Source: Rhodococcus sp. KRD162 (GTDB taxonomy: Bacteria; Actinomycetota; Actinomycetes; Mycobacteriales; Mycobacteriaceae). Taken from it: a stretch of DNA of 64,000 bases. Under the pieces are notes generated by a model. That model made no database searches and was not told the DNA's origin. It saw nothing but the letters and a program-made list of their open reading frames with translations. Position 1 is the stretch's first letter. Each line of letters opens with the position of its first letter. Location of the stretch: contig NZ_JABFAU010000003.1 of NCBI RefSeq assembly GCF_017168335.1, forward strand, positions 136,589 to 200,588, read 5' to 3'. The position numbers and the translations under genes were made by a program. Of the stretch, positions 12,523 to 21,802 are shown in pieces.

Positions 12523-15375
12523 TCAGGCGAAGGCCTCGATCGGCGGGCACGAGCACACCAGGTTGCGGTCGCCGTGCGCGCCGTCGATCCGTCGCACCGC
12601 CGGCCACACCTTCGGACGGTCGTACCCTGCAGGGTAGGCCGCCAGCTCCCGTGAGTACGGGTGATCCCACTCCGCGACAAGACACTGAGCGGTGTGGGGC
12701 GCACCTCGAAGCGGATTGTCCTCGACGGTCCACTCGCCCGATCCGACGCGATCGATCTCGCCCCGGATGGCGATCATCGCATCACAGAATGCGTCGATCT
12801 CCTCCAGGTTCTCGCTCTCGGTGGGCTCAACCATCAGTGTTCCCGCAACCGGAAAGCTCATCGTCGGCGCGTGGAATCCGTAGTCGGCCAATCGTTTCGC
12901 AACATCGTCGACTGTGACGCCGGTGTCCTTGGTCAGGCCCCGTAGATCGAGAATGCACTCGTGGGCAACCATTCCGTTGTCACCGGTGTACAGAACAGGG
13001 AAGTACTCGTCGAGGCGTCTGGCGATGTAGTTGGCCGACGCGATCGCCGTCAACGTCGCTTTCCGCAGACCCGTCGCGCCCATCATCGCGATGTAGGCCC
13101 AGGTGATGGTCAGAATCGAGGCACTACCGTACGGGGCACCGGAGACCGTCGGGCCCGATCCGAGCTGAGGAGCCAGCGGGTGGCCGGGTAGGTAGGGCTG
13201 CAGGTGCGAGCGAACTCCGATCGGTCCCACGCCCGGCCCGCCGCCGCCGTGCGGGATGCAGAACGTCTTGTGCAGGTTCAAGTGGCTGACGTCGCCGCCG
13301 AAGCGGCCGGGTCGCGCGAGCCCGACGAGAGCATTGAGGTTGGCACCATCGACGTAGACCTGACCGCCGGCATCGTGGACTGCCGCACATATTTCGGAGA
13401 TCTCGTGCTCGTAGACGCCGTGCGTCGAGGGGTACGTGATCATGATCGCGGCGAGCGTCTCGCCGTGCTCGGCGATCTTGGCGCGTAGATCATCGACATC
13501 GACGTCGCCATTGGTGCGGCACGCGACGACGACCACGCGCATGCCCGCCATCACGGCCGAGGCCGCGTTGGTGCCGTGGGCGCTCGACGGGATCAGGCAG
13601 ACGACCCGTTGGGCATCGCCGTTGTCGTGGTGATAGCGGCGGATGGCGAGCAGCCCCGCGTACTCGCCCTGGCTTCCTGCATTCGGCTGCAGGCTCACCG
13701 CGTCGTAGCCGGTGATGTCGACGAGCCACCGTTCGAGGTCGTCGATCACGCGCAGCAGCCCAGGCACCTGCGACGCCGGCGCGAAGGGGTGTTGACGGGC
13801 GAACTGCGGCCAGGTGATGGACTCCATCTCCGCGGTTGCGTTCAGCTTCATCGTGCACGAACCCAGCGGAATCATGCTGCGGTCGAGGGCAATGTCCTTG
13901 TCGGACAATGCACGCAGGTAGCGCAGCATGGCAGTCTCGGTGCGGTACCGGGTGAAGGCCGGGTGCGTGAGGTACTCCGAGGTGCGAGTCATGGTCGTCG
14001 GCAGCGACTCGGCCCCGCATCCGTCGACCTCGGTACCGAATGCTGCGAGCACGCTCGATATCGTCTCGGGCGTGGTCGCCTCGTCGCACGAGATGGCCAC
14101 GTGATCGGCGTCCACCAGCCGGAGATTGATCCCACGTTGTTCGGCACTGTCGACGATTGCCTGCGCCCGTCCGGGCACCTTCGCGAGGACGGTATCGAAG
14201 AACTCGGCGTGCACCACCTCGATCCCGGCCTTGCGCAGTCCCTCCGCAATGGTTCGAGCGTGCGTATTGACGCGAACCGCTATGGCACGCAACCCGTCTG
14301 CGCCGTGGTAGCTGGCGTACATCGCAGCCACGATGGCCAGCAGAACCTGAGCCGTACAGATATTGGAGGTCGCCTTCTCCCGACGAATGTGCTGCTCACG
14401 GGTCTGCAAGGCCAATCGGTAGGCGCGGTGGCCGTCCGCGTCGAGCGAGACCCCGACCAGTCGTCCGGGAAGCTGACGAGAGTGACCCGACCGCACCGCG
14501 AGGTACCCGGCGTGGGGTCCGCCGTAGCCCATCGGAACACCGAATCTCTGGGTGGTGCCGAAACAGACATCTGCGCCGATCTCGCCGGGCGGAGTCACGA
14601 CGGTGGCGGCCAGCAGGTCGAGCCCGACAGCAACCAACGCGCCGCGCCCGTGCGCCGCCTCGACGGTGGCCGAGTGATCGAACAGGCGTCCGGATGCGCC
14701 GGGCAGCTGCATCAACACGCCGAAGAACTCGCCGTCCGGCAGGCCGTCGGCCAGGTCGGCATACACCAGTTCGATACCCAGCGGCTCGGCGCGAGTAGCC
14801 AGAAGAGCGGCGGTCTGCGGAAAGACATCGGCGTCCACCAGCAGCCGAGGCGATTTCGATGCCTTGTTCGCGCGTCGCATCAGCGTCATGGATTCTGCCG
14901 CCGCAGTGGACTCGTCGAGCATCGATGCATTGGCGACGTCCATGCCGGTGAGGTCCGCGACCATGGTCTGGAAGTTCAGCAACGCCTCGAGCCTGCCCTG
15001 GCTGATTTCGGGCTGATACGGCGTGTATGCGGTGTACCAGGCCGGGTTCTCCAGAATTCCGCGGGTCAGCACCGGCGGCGTCAAGGTGTCGTAGTAGCCG
15101 AGGCCGATCATGGACGTCGACACGGTGTTCTGGCCCGCGAGTTCGGCGAGCGCTGCGAGCGCTTCGTGCTCACCGAGCGCAGGCGGCAACGTCGCCAGTC
15201 CGGTGGGTACGCCGTCCGCCACGGTATCGAGAATCGACGAGGGCACTGCCTTGCGCGCAAGCTCGTCGAGACTGTCGACGCCGATCGAGTCGAGTATGCG
15301 GACCAGTTCCGCGGAGTCGGGTCCGATGTGGCGGTCCACGAAAGTGCGTACGGACGAGGCGTTTCGGTCGGTCAC
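12523..15375 (-). CDS. gcvP: Glycine dehydrogenase (decarboxylating), P-protein of glycine cleavage system
   Basis: About 950 residues, the full-length single-chain P-protein. It is PLP-dependent, decarboxylates glycine and passes the aminomethyl group to the lipoyl arm of GcvH. The PLP-lysine region [17 protein letters not shown] is intact, as are the N-terminal FVDRHIGP and the family stretch [16 protein letters not shown] place the start at GTG 15375 because it is preceded by GGGAGAAG and begins directly at the family N-terminus ([19 protein letters not shown]); the open frame upstream runs through the riboswitch and is not protein-like. gcvH lies 3.3 kb away on the same strand; gcvT is not in the window. 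Expression is very likely controlled by the glycine riboswitch just upstream. Confidence 0.95.
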   Translation of the reverse strand: MTDRNASSVRTFVDRHIGPDSAELVRILDSIGVDSLDELARKAVPSSILDTVADGVPTGLATLPPALGEHEALAALAELAGQNTVSTSMIGLGYYDTLTPPVLTRGILENPAWYTAYTPYQPEISQGRLEALLNFQTMVADLTGMDVANASMLDESTAAAESMTLMRRANKASKSPRLLVDADVFPQTAALLATRAEPLGIELVYADLADGLPDGEFFGVLMQLPGASGRLFDHSATVEAAHGRGALVAVGLDLLAATVVTPPGEIGADVCFGTTQRFGVPMGYGGPHAGYLAVRSGHSRQLPGRLVGVSLDADGHRAYRLALQTREQHIRREKATSNICTAQVLLAIVAAMYASYHGADGLRAIAVRVNTHARTIAEGLRKAGIEVVHAEFFDTVLAKVPGRAQAIVDSAEQRGINLRLVDADHVAISCDEATTPETISSVLAAFGTEVDGCGAESLPTTMTRTSEYLTHPAFTRYRTETAMLRYLRALSDKDIALDRSMIPLGSCTMKLNATAEMESITWPQFARQHPFAPASQVPGLLRVIDDLERWLVDITGYDAVSLQPNAGSQGEYAGLLAIRRYHHDNGDAQRVVCLIPSSAHGTNAASAVMAGMRVVVVACRTNGDVDVDDLRAKIAEHGETLAAIMITYPSTHGVYEHEISEICAAVHDAGGQVYVDGANLNALVGLARPGRFGGDVSHLNLHKTFCIPHGGGGPGVGPIGVRSHLQPYLPGHPLAPQLGSGPTVSGAPYGSASILTITWAYIAMMGATGLRKATLTAIASANYIARRLDEYFPVLYTGDNGMVAHECILDLRGLTKDTGVTVDDVAKRLADYGFHAPTMSFPVAGTLMVEPTESENLEEIDAFCDAMIAIRGEIDRVGSGEWTVEDNPLRGAPHTAQCLVAEWDHPYSRELAAYPAGYDRPKVWPAVRRIDGAHGDRNLVCSCPPIEAFA

Positions 15376-15457
15376 GATCTTCTCCCAGGTGCCGGAAAGA
15401 CGAGGCTTCGGACGACCGAGGCATACGCGTCGGCCGCTCCTCCCCCTCTGTCGTGTG

Positions 15458-15672
15458 CCCGTTGACCCGAGCGCCTGAGAGATTCGGTCGAACACGCCAC
15501 GCCGATACGGGCGCGCCGGTACCTTTCCCCTTGGGCGGGTGGGTGCTCCCACCACTTTCCAGAGTTGCCGAAGCCCACACGGTCCGTGTGCCTGAGAGAT
15601 TGACGGGGAGGTATTGCTCCTTCGGCGTCCGAGACTGGATGCCTCGGAACTCTCCCGCGCGGGCGCGACGGA
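15458..15672 (-). promoter_or_regulatory. Tandem glycine riboswitch upstream of gcvP
   Basis: Read on the minus strand, this region holds two glycine aptamers in tandem. The first starts with GGGAGAG near 15656, carries the core GCCGAAGGAGCAA near 15620 and closes with AATCTCTCAGGC near 15595. The second carries CCCAAGGGGAAA near 15530 and closes with AATCTCTCAGGC near 15478. These are the hallmark elements of the tandem gcvT-type riboswitch. About 80 bases separate it from the gcvP start; there is no obvious intrinsic terminator, so control of translation or of a Rho site is more likely. Its 5' end lies within about 10 bases of the upstream merR stop codon. Confidence 0.93.
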
Positions 15673-15679
15673 GGAAAGT

Positions 15680-16459
15680 CTAGCCGGTCTTGCGGCTCGC
15701 GCGATTCTTGCGCCGCGACGCCAGCTCGTCTTCGGGGCTCGGCTGGCTTTCGCCGCCGTCCGCTCGTTCTGCCGGGAAGTCCGCGATAGTGCCGGTGAGC
15801 TCGCGCATCGCACCGTTCACGGCGATTCCGAATACGCCCTGACCGCCCTGGAGCAGGTCCACCACTTCTTCGGCGGACGTGCACTCGTAGACGGTTGTGC
15901 CATCGGAGAACAGGGTGATGTTGGCGAGGTCACCCACGCCGCGCTGGCGTAGATGGTCGACGGCGACGCGGATGTTCTGCAGCGAGATACCGGTATCGAG
16001 CAGCCGCTTGACGATCTTGAGAACGAGCATGTCCTTGAAGGAGTACAGCCGTTGACTCCCCGAGCCTGCGGCACCGCGAATTGACGGTACGACGAGCCCG
16101 GTGCGGGCCCAGTAGTCGAGCTGCCGGTAGGTGATACCGGCGATCTGGCAGGCGCTCGGTACGCGGTATCCGACGAGTTCGTCGGGAACGGAGTCGTCGG
16201 GGAACAAACCTGGCTGAATGTCCTGCGGTGCATCGAACCGGCCGTTCGACGCCTGGTCGGCGGTGTCGCTCCGAGCATCGGCACCGACGGGCGTGTCCTC
16301 GGTCCGGCCTGCGGCGTCGGACTCTCGGCTGCCGTGATGCTGCTGCGGCTGATCTCCCACTGACTGCTCCCTCTCGGATGTCTCACTGCGTTCGGATCGT
16401 CGGTACTGCGATCCGCCCCGGGACGTGACTACGGCCCCGGTGTACTCGCGTGAATTCAT
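15680..16459 (-). CDS. MerR-family transcriptional regulator (Rv1830-type)
   Basis: 259 residues. A long hydrophilic, probably disordered N-terminus (about residues 1-85) precedes a MerR winged helix ([26 protein letters not shown], about 103-130), and the C-terminal half has coiled-coil character ([22 protein letters not shown]). By position between the BFN gene and gcvP it corresponds to Rv1830 of M. tuberculosis, described as a regulator (ResR/McdR) affecting growth and division. The ATG at 16459 is used; a later start would shorten only the disordered part. A dyad typical of MerR operators lies upstream at 16603-16623. The gcvP riboswitch begins immediately after its stop. Confidence 0.88.
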   Translation of the reverse strand: MNSREYTGAVVTSRGGSQYRRSERSETSEREQSVGDQPQQHHGSRESDAAGRTEDTPVGADARSDTADQASNGRFDAPQDIQPGLFPDDSVPDELVGYRVPSACQIAGITYRQLDYWARTGLVVPSIRGAAGSGSQRLYSFKDMLVLKIVKRLLDTGISLQNIRVAVDHLRQRGVGDLANITLFSDGTTVYECTSAEEVVDLLQGGQGVFGIAVNGAMRELTGTIADFPAERADGGESQPSPEDELASRRKNRASRKTG

Positions 16460-16602
16460 GCCGTGTACCAGGCCAGACTACGCCTCGACGGGTATCGAAG
16501 AGGCGTGAACTGCAACAGATCCAACCAGCGGCGGCGATGAGCTTCACTGACACAGACGTTATGGGGACGATCGCGCAGATTCAATGCAACGCGCCGTAAA
16601 CC

Positions 16603-16623
16603 TGAACCTAAAGTTGAGGTTGA
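16603..16623 (-). promoter_or_regulatory. Candidate MerR operator upstream of the Rv1830-type regulator
   Basis: An inverted repeat AACCT-N7-AGGTT (16605-16621), with flanking T/A pairing at 16603/16623. It resembles operators bound by MerR-family proteins. It sits between the BFN gene and the merR gene that starts at 16459, about 145 bases upstream of that start. Autoregulation by this protein, or control by the nearby FtsR paralogue, is an inference. Confidence 0.4.
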
Positions 16624-16633
16624 GACTATTCCG

Positions 16634-17107
16634 TTATCCGTCGGTGGCCTTGAAGTCGTCCGGCGATACCGAATCGAGGAACTCCTTGAACTTCTCGACC
16701 TCGTCCTCGCGCTCGTCCGGCATGATCAATCCGGCCTCGGCCAGCACAGGTTCCTCGGCGAAGATCGGCACCCCGGCCCGCAGCGCAATCGCCACGGAGT
16801 CCGACGGCCGAGCAGAGACACGAACATCCTTGTCGAATACGAGATCGGCGTAGAAGGTGCCCTCCTGCAGGTCCACGATGCGAACTTCTTTGAGCTCGTG
16901 GCCCAGAGCCGAAATCAGATTCTTGACGAGATCATGAGTGAGGGGACGAGCAGGTTGCACCCCTTGCTGCTCCAAAGCAATTGCCGCAGCCTCGGTTTGA
17001 CCGATCCAGATAGGGAGGTACCTGTCGCCGTCCGCTTCACGCAACAACAACACGGGCTGATTCTGCGGCTGTTCGACACGAATACCGACTACACGCATTT
17101 CACTCAT
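16634..17107 (-). CDS. BFN-domain (DUF151) protein, Rv1829-type
   Basis: 157-residue soluble protein of the bifunctional nuclease family. Hallmarks are visible: VLLLREADGDRYLPIWIGQTEAAAI, RPLTHDLVKNLI, ARPSDSVAIALRAGVPIF and an acidic C-terminus. Nuclease activity is reported for some family members, but the function in actinobacteria is not settled. It lies between the two MerR regulators in the same order as Rv1828-Rv1829-Rv1830. The gap upstream to ftsR is 97 bases. Confidence 0.9.
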   Translation of the reverse strand: MSEMRVVGIRVEQPQNQPVLLLREADGDRYLPIWIGQTEAAAIALEQQGVQPARPLTHDLVKNLISALGHELKEVRIVDLQEGTFYADLVFDKDVRVSARPSDSVAIALRAGVPIFAEEPVLAEAGLIMPDEREDEVEKFKEFLDSVSPDDFKATDG

Positions 17108-17204
17108 CGTGTCTACCTCTCACTTCGAGAAATCCGAGCTGCGCTTCACTGTTTCAGCTCGTCGCAGCCGAGTCTATTTGAATTCGTACCGACACGAGCA
17201 CGGG

Positions 17205-17942
17205 TCAGCGGTCGAGTGCACCGCGCACCGCGGCCTTGACCAGGCAGGTGTGCAAGGTCAGCGACAGCGCCGCCAACTCCCGAATCATTTCTTCCGCTCG
17301 ATCACGTGCTCCGGCATCTCGCCCCTTGGCAACCGGCCCGGCGATCTGTGCGACCAGGCCAGCTTCTCGGTCGGCCGCGAGTTTGAACGCTCTCAGGTGA
17401 CGCACTTCGAGACCGAACTGCAACATTGCATGTGCTGTTCGTGCCAGTGTCACGGCTCCGTCGTCGTAGAAACCGGCCTGTCCCGGAGTGATCAACCCGC
17501 TGCGCAACAGCTCGGTCAGGAATGCATCGTCGATACCGGCCTGCGACAGCAGATCGGCCTTGCTGATACGGACCTCTCGATCCGGCAGGAACTCCTCCGG
17601 GGACACCTCGCCCACGGCGACGGTCAGCGACCTGGGCCGCTTGACCGACGAGTCCGCTCGCTCGACTGTGGCGACGCCGTGATCGATGGCTTCGAGCTGT
17701 TCCTTGATCACCTTCAGCGGGAGGTACTGATCACGCTGGGCGGTCAGGACGAACCGAAGCCGCTCACAGTCCGCGATCGAGAACCGCCGGTACCCGGACG
17801 GAGTGCGCTCCGGAGAGATCAGACCCTCGGCTTCGAGGAATCTGATCTTCGAGATGGTCACATCGGGAAAGTCGGGCCGAAGTCGATCCAGGACGGAGCC
17901 AATCGACATCCCCCCGTTGGACTGCTGCCCGACGGCGGTCAC
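17205..17942 (-). CDS. ftsR: MerR-family regulator FtsR (Rv1828-type)
   Basis: 245 residues. The N-terminal MerR winged helix (MSIGSVLDRLRPDFPDVTISKIRFLEAEGLI, then RTPSGYRRFS) is followed by a longer C-terminal region. The Corynebacterium glutamicum homologue FtsR activates ftsZ, and Rv1828 is its M. tuberculosis counterpart, so a role in cell-division gene expression is inferred. The GTG start at 17942 overlaps the garA stop (GTGA), so the two genes are translationally coupled. An internal ATG 11 residues on (MSIGSV) is an alternative start. Confidence 0.9.
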   Translation of the reverse strand: MTAVGQQSNGGMSIGSVLDRLRPDFPDVTISKIRFLEAEGLISPERTPSGYRRFSIADCERLRFVLTAQRDQYLPLKVIKEQLEAIDHGVATVERADSSVKRPRSLTVAVGEVSPEEFLPDREVRISKADLLSQAGIDDAFLTELLRSGLITPGQAGFYDDGAVTLARTAHAMLQFGLEVRHLRAFKLAADREAGLVAQIAGPVAKGRDAGARDRAEEMIRELAALSLTLHTCLVKAAVRGALDR

Positions 17943-18436
17943 TGGCTTCCTGCACCCGCAGACGCATCGCCGACCTGAGATCCGTTGCCGCCTCTGGGCC
18001 CGGTCAGGAACACCAACCGGAACTTGCCGATCTGCACCTCGTCGCCGTTGGCGAGCACAGCGGAATCGACCGGCTCCCGATTGACGTAGGTGCCGTTCAG
18101 GCTGCCGACGTCGACGACCTGGAACTCGTCCTCGTCCTGCCGAAACTCGGCGTGACGGCGGCTGACGGTGACATCGTCGAGGAAGATGTCGCTATCGGGG
18201 TGCCGTCCGGCGGAGGTGGTCGGCTGGTCGAGCAGAAATCGCGATCCGGCATTGGGGCCGCGTTTGACGACGAGCAGAGCAGCACCGACAGGCAATCCCT
18301 CGACACCCGATACCGGAGCTTCGGTGCTCTGGGCGGCCGCGGAGTTGTCCAGCTCCTGGAGGAAATCAGCGCGGAAGACCGAGGTGGTCTCGGCCGGCGA
18401 CTCCCCGTAGTTGCTGTCGTTGTCGTTCTGGCTCAC
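17939..18436 (-). CDS. garA: GarA, FHA-domain regulator of 2-oxoglutarate metabolism
   Basis: 165 residues. The N-terminal ETTSVFR motif (about residues 16-22) carries the two adjacent threonines that PknB and PknG phosphorylate in mycobacteria. An FHA domain follows (about 50-145) with GRHPDSDIFLDD, TVSRRHAEF and SLNGTYVN intact. In the known family, unphosphorylated GarA binds and inhibits 2-oxoglutarate dehydrogenase and glutamate dehydrogenase and activates glutamate synthase; phosphorylation turns it off by intramolecular FHA binding. The start GTG 18436 has a strong GAAGGAG. Neighbours gcvH and ftsR are in the same order as Rv1826-Rv1828. Confidence 0.95.
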   Translation of the reverse strand: MSQNDNDSNYGESPAETTSVFRADFLQELDNSAAAQSTEAPVSGVEGLPVGAALLVVKRGPNAGSRFLLDQPTTSAGRHPDSDIFLDDVTVSRRHAEFRQDEDEFQVVDVGSLNGTYVNREPVDSAVLANGDEVQIGKFRLVFLTGPRGGNGSQVGDASAGAGSQ

Positions 18437-18643
18437 CGTTACTCCTTCTCAGTCCGTTCACCCGGGCAGAGAGCGCCGCGGGTAACGCAGTACATGGTCT
18501 TCACATCTGGTGTTACTTGGCGTTCGGTGTTGCGTAGTACAGCTTGCTGGACCTGCGCCCCGACAGGGTATTCGCTCGGTGTCGACCGTACCCTGCGCGA
18601 CAGGGGCCGTGTGGCCGGTTGGCCGGTGTCGACAACTGACCGA

Positions 18644-19048
18644 TCACTCGGCTGTGATGAGAGCATATCCGGCGGCGTCGAGCATCTGCGCCAGTGCCGC
18701 TTCCAACTCCTCCGACGAGGAAACCTCGAGGTCGATCAACCAGCCGCCGGAGTACGGGGCAGAGTTCACCTTGTCCGGCTCTCCGTCCAGATCCTGGTTC
18801 ACGCCAGTCACTTTCGCAGTCAGTGGGCTGAACACGTCGGAGACGCTCTTGGTCGATTCGACTTCGCCCAGAGATTCGCCTGCGGTGACGGCGTCGCCCA
18901 CCGCAGGTAGCTGCACGAACACCACGTCACCGAGTTGGCCCTGCGCGAAATCGGTGATTCCGATTCGCACCGTCGCGGGCCCGGTGCGCTGCACCCACTC
19001 GTGCTCGGGGGTGTAGTACAGATCAGCTGGTGCTTCGATGTCGCTCAA
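18644..19048 (-). CDS. gcvH: Glycine cleavage system H protein
   Basis: 134 residues. The lipoyl-carrier protein shuttles the aminomethyl group between the P, T and L proteins. The lipoylated Lys (about residue 67) lies in the standard context GEVESTKSVSD, and the N-terminal YYTPEHEWV is typical. I chose the TTG at 19048 because it gives the family N-terminus (LSDIEAPADLYYTP) with GAAGGGA 8 bases upstream; there is no better ATG or GTG nearby. The gene is monocistronic-looking towards garA, which begins 207 bases further on. Confidence 0.94.
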   Translation of the reverse strand: MSDIEAPADLYYTPEHEWVQRTGPATVRIGITDFAQGQLGDVVFVQLPAVGDAVTAGESLGEVESTKSVSDVFSPLTAKVTGVNQDLDGEPDKVNSAPYSGGWLIDLEVSSSEELEAALAQMLDAAGYALITAE

Positions 19049-19088
19049 CGCGGCATTCCCTTCGATCGTGGCCCGGGCGATCGGGCTG

Positions 19089-19841
19089 TCAGTTTCCGGG
19101 CTGAGCGTATTGACGCGGGCGCGGATCCCGCAAGGCGGAGACCGTGACCTGGTCCGACTGAGTGATGCTCGACGTCGCCCCGTTGCGAGTGACCGTATCG
19201 ACAACTCCGCCTGGGATGTTCAGTGCCGATGCCAACGTGGGAGGGTCCCCGATGGCTGTGAAAGTGTATGGGGCCTGCAGTTCTCGACCGTCGACCACGA
19301 TCCGCCCCGCGGGGCCGGCGATCCAGGAGTCGACACCGATCCGGACGGTGTCGCCGCCGCCGCCCTCGATCTGGATTGCTTCGGCACCGGCGGCCCGCAA
19401 CTCCTGCATCGCGTCGAGCAGCACGGCCGATCCCACACCCGAGTTCGGGTCCTCGATCACCAAGGCCACCCCCGGGCCCTGAGCAGCGACGGTCCCCACT
19501 TGAATCGACAACGCCGACAAGCGTTCCTGAGCTTGTGCAACTGCCGCCTCCGAGCCGGACCCGGACTGATTCAGGGTCGCCAACGTGCTCTGAAGTGTGC
19601 TGATCTCATCACGGATCGATGCCTCACGGCGGGTCAGCGAATCCAGCAGGATCAGCAGGTCCTCGGGCCGGGAGCTCTCCAGGTTGTCGGCGGTACTCGT
19701 CTCACGAACCTGCGTGGCGATACCGATTCCGAGAACGCACAGCAGTGCGAGCGCGAGGAGGCCGAATGTCGTTCCGAGCCTGCGTCGATTCGAGTCGGGG
19801 CGGCGGGCACGCCAGCCGTGCCGGTTGCTGCGTTCGGCCAT
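19089..19841 (-). CDS. DUF881 membrane-anchored protein (Rv1825-type)
   Basis: 250 residues. A basic N-terminus and one membrane helix (about residues 22-42, TFGLLALALLCVLGIGIATQ) are followed by a coiled-coil stretch (about 60-115) and the DUF881 globular domain (ALVIEDPNSGVGSAVLLDAMQELRAAGAEAI, then RIVVDGRELQAPYTFTAIGD). The function is unknown. DUF881 proteins are found next to the small basic protein Sbp and division-linked genes in actinobacteria and are presumed to act outside the membrane. The stop of sbp is 3 bases upstream of its start, so the DUF881-sbp-DUF881 set is one operon. Confidence 0.87.
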   Translation of the reverse strand: MAERSNRHGWRARRPDSNRRRLGTTFGLLALALLCVLGIGIATQVRETSTADNLESSRPEDLLILLDSLTRREASIRDEISTLQSTLATLNQSGSGSEAAVAQAQERLSALSIQVGTVAAQGPGVALVIEDPNSGVGSAVLLDAMQELRAAGAEAIQIEGGGGDTVRIGVDSWIAGPAGRIVVDGRELQAPYTFTAIGDPPTLASALNIPGGVVDTVTRNGATSSITQSDQVTVSALRDPRPRQYAQPGN

Positions 19842-19844
19842 CGT

Positions 19845-20273
19845 CTACGCACCGAACAGTCGGCGACGCAGAGCGGCAGCATTACCGAAGATCCGAATGC
19901 CGAGAACCACGACGATGGCCGTGGACAACTGGGTTCCCACCCCGAGCTGATCACCCAGCCACACGATCAGTGCGGCGACGAGGACGTTGAAGACGAACGA
20001 GACGACGAAGACCTTGGCATCGAAGATGCCGTCGAGAAATGCCCGTAGACCACCGAAGACCGCATCGATCGCGGCGACGACGGCAATGGGAAGATACGGC
20101 GCGACGACAGTGGGAACCTGCGGGCCTGCGACCGTGCCGATGACAACTCCGGCGATCAAGGCAATGAGCGCGGCGAGGGCGTAGGCACCGTGAGTGGTGG
20201 TGATCTGCTTCTCCGCAGGCGACTCCGCGTCGACTTCGACCGGTACGGCAGTCGTCGGATCGTGCTCCGTCAT
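19845..20273 (-). CDS. sbp: Small basic protein (Sbp family), membrane
   Basis: 142 residues with an acidic N-terminal extension of about 30 residues and then three or four membrane helices (YALAALIALIAGVVIGTVAG, APYLPIAVVAAIDAVFGGLRA, VVSFVFNVLVAALIVWLG) ending in a basic tail (RRRLFGA). The family stretch PYLPIAVVAAIDAVFGGLRA is typical. It is associated with division/DUF881 operons; its molecular role is unknown. The ATG overlaps the upstream DUF881 stop (ATGA). The N-terminal extension looks longer than I would expect for the M. tuberculosis homologue Rv1824. Confidence 0.88.
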   Translation of the reverse strand: MTEHDPTTAVPVEVDAESPAEKQITTTHGAYALAALIALIAGVVIGTVAGPQVPTVVAPYLPIAVVAAIDAVFGGLRAFLDGIFDAKVFVVSFVFNVLVAALIVWLGDQLGVGTQLSTAIVVVLGIRIFGNAAALRRRLFGA

Positions 20274-21133
20274 GGTGGACCGGCCTCCTCTGCCTCGAAC
20301 GACTCTCTCACAACGGCTGGACCGAGTTCGAGATCGGCGGCCGGGCGCACCGAGAACCCGACCCCGTACAGCTGAGCCACCGTACTCATCCGCAGGTAGG
20401 CGTCGCTGACGACGAACTGAACCTGCATACGCTGTGGCGGTCCTATCGCGTCGATGTCGTACGGCGAGCCGATCGGGCGATTGTCGACGAGCATGGCGCC
20501 ACCGGCCTGCCTGATCGTCACGTTCGGGCCGACTCGGATGTCGTTGACGGACACCGCCTCGGCACCGCTGACCCACAACGAGTTGACGATCGATGCGATG
20601 TCTCGATCGAGCACAGCGGCACCGGAACCCGTGCGGGCCGACGAACCCCTCTGGCCCGATGGCTCGGTGACGGTGACCGACAGGCCAGGACCGACGACCG
20701 TGTCGATTCCTGCGGCAGATTCGACGGCGCTCAAACGGTCCAGGAGGGCATTACCGGAGGCGTCCGCATGCAGAGCACGATCGCGCTCGATCGATACCCT
20801 CTCGGCGAGGTCGTCTCGTGTCGTTTCGAGTTCCGCGCCGCGGTCCTGTGCGGACCGGACAGCGGCCGAGGCATCGGCACCGGCGCGTTCGACGGCGGCC
20901 CCGGAAACCAATTGGGAAAACGCGATGCCGAATATCACCCCGATGACGACGGCCCCGGTCAGCAACCAAAGCGCCGCCGGTATTCGCGGCTCGCGGGTGT
21001 GTCGTGCGGTCTGTTCGTCGGCCGCAGCGCGGTATCCCGGATCGAGATGATCGGTCAGCAACGAGGTCAACAACGACGGGACAGGATTTCTCCGTGGACC
21101 TTTCGGTGGTCGCTGCGCGGGCTCCGCCGTCAC
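20270..21133 (-). CDS. DUF881 membrane-anchored protein (Rv1823-type)
   Basis: About 287 residues. The cytoplasmic N-terminus has a basic patch. One membrane helix follows (LWLLTGAVVIGVIFGIAFSQL), then a coiled coil (about 100-155) and a DUF881 domain (GPGLSVTVTEP, VNSLWVSGAEAVSVNDIRVGPNV, SPYDIDAIGP). I place the start at GTG 21133, which overlaps the pgsA stop (GTGA); the frame further upstream is antisense-like, Arg-rich sequence inside pgsA. With the Rv1825-type paralogue on the other side of sbp, it forms a conserved three-gene envelope/division cluster of unknown function. Confidence 0.85.
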   Translation of the reverse strand: MTAEPAQRPPKGPRRNPVPSLLTSLLTDHLDPGYRAAADEQTARHTREPRIPAALWLLTGAVVIGVIFGIAFSQLVSGAAVERAGADASAAVRSAQDRGAELETTRDDLAERVSIERDRALHADASGNALLDRLSAVESAAGIDTVVGPGLSVTVTEPSGQRGSSARTGSGAAVLDRDIASIVNSLWVSGAEAVSVNDIRVGPNVTIRQAGGAMLVDNRPIGSPYDIDAIGPPQRMQVQFVVSDAYLRMSTVAQLYGVGFSVRPAADLELGPAVVRESFEAEEAGPP

Positions 21134-21732
21134 ATGCCGGCCTCGGTCGGATCGACTGCCCTGGCGACGGCGATGGCCTTGCCCAGGTACAACACGCCGG
21201 TCCAGGTGTACAGCACGGTGCCCCAGATCAGCAGTGCGTAGCCGAGTGGGCCCGCGGCGTCGGCCACCGAACCGGTGCCGGTCGACACCAGCAGCACCGG
21301 CAGCGCGATCATGACGACGAACGTCGCGGCCTTTCCGAGGTAGATGACGTCCGGCGGCGGGAGCGAACGACGTCGGTAGACGAACATGGTCAACCCGAGC
21401 ACGATGTCGCGTCCGATGAGGATCGCGGCAACCCACCACGGGATGATCCCGCGCAGCACGAAGGCAACCAGGGTGCTGACGACGTAGAGCCGGTCGACCA
21501 AGGGATCGAGAACCGCACCGAGCTTCGACGCCTGACCCAGTAGTCGCGCGAGTTTGCCGTCGAGCCAGTCGGTTCCGCCGCTGACGAGCAGGATCACCAG
21601 AGCCCACCCGTCGGCTTCGGGGCCGAGCAGCAAGTACAGGAACAGGGGAACGCCTGCGAGTCGGATGGCGCTGAGGAGGTTGGGAACGGTGGCGATGCGA
21701 TCGGAGACCTCGAGTTCGCTGCTGCCCGTCAT
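21130..21732 (-). CDS. CDP-alcohol phosphatidyltransferase (PgsA2-type)
   Basis: 200-residue membrane enzyme transferring a phosphatidyl group from CDP-diacylglycerol to an alcohol. The signature DG-x2-AR-x8-G-x3-D-x3-D is present in TDWLDGKLARLLGQ followed by GAVLDPLVDR. Four or five membrane helices are apparent. It is positionally equivalent to Rv1822 (annotated pgsA2). Whether it makes phosphatidylglycerol phosphate or cardiolipin cannot be settled from sequence. The gene overlaps the DUF881 gene downstream. Confidence 0.88.
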   Translation of the reverse strand: MTGSSELEVSDRIATVPNLLSAIRLAGVPLFLYLLLGPEADGWALVILLVSGGTDWLDGKLARLLGQASKLGAVLDPLVDRLYVVSTLVAFVLRGIIPWWVAAILIGRDIVLGLTMFVYRRRSLPPPDVIYLGKAATFVVMIALPVLLVSTGTGSVADAAGPLGYALLIWGTVLYTWTGVLYLGKAIAVARAVDPTEAGM

Positions 21733-21802
21733 CGATGATCACCTCCTGACGTTGTGCTCGTCGTGCGCACGGGCGCCGTCCGCACCCGTGTCTGCGGCTA
21801 CG

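Noticed and set aside
13576-15465. 629-codon open frame on the plus strand opposite gcvP
   Set aside because: It is antisense to a certain gene, is poor in hydrophobic core patterns, matches no family, and arises from third-position G/C bias.
15376-15813. Longer GcvP with N-terminal extension
   Set aside because: The upstream frame runs through the glycine riboswitch and is Arg/Pro/Ser-rich with no match to the P-protein family; the GTG at 15375 fits better.
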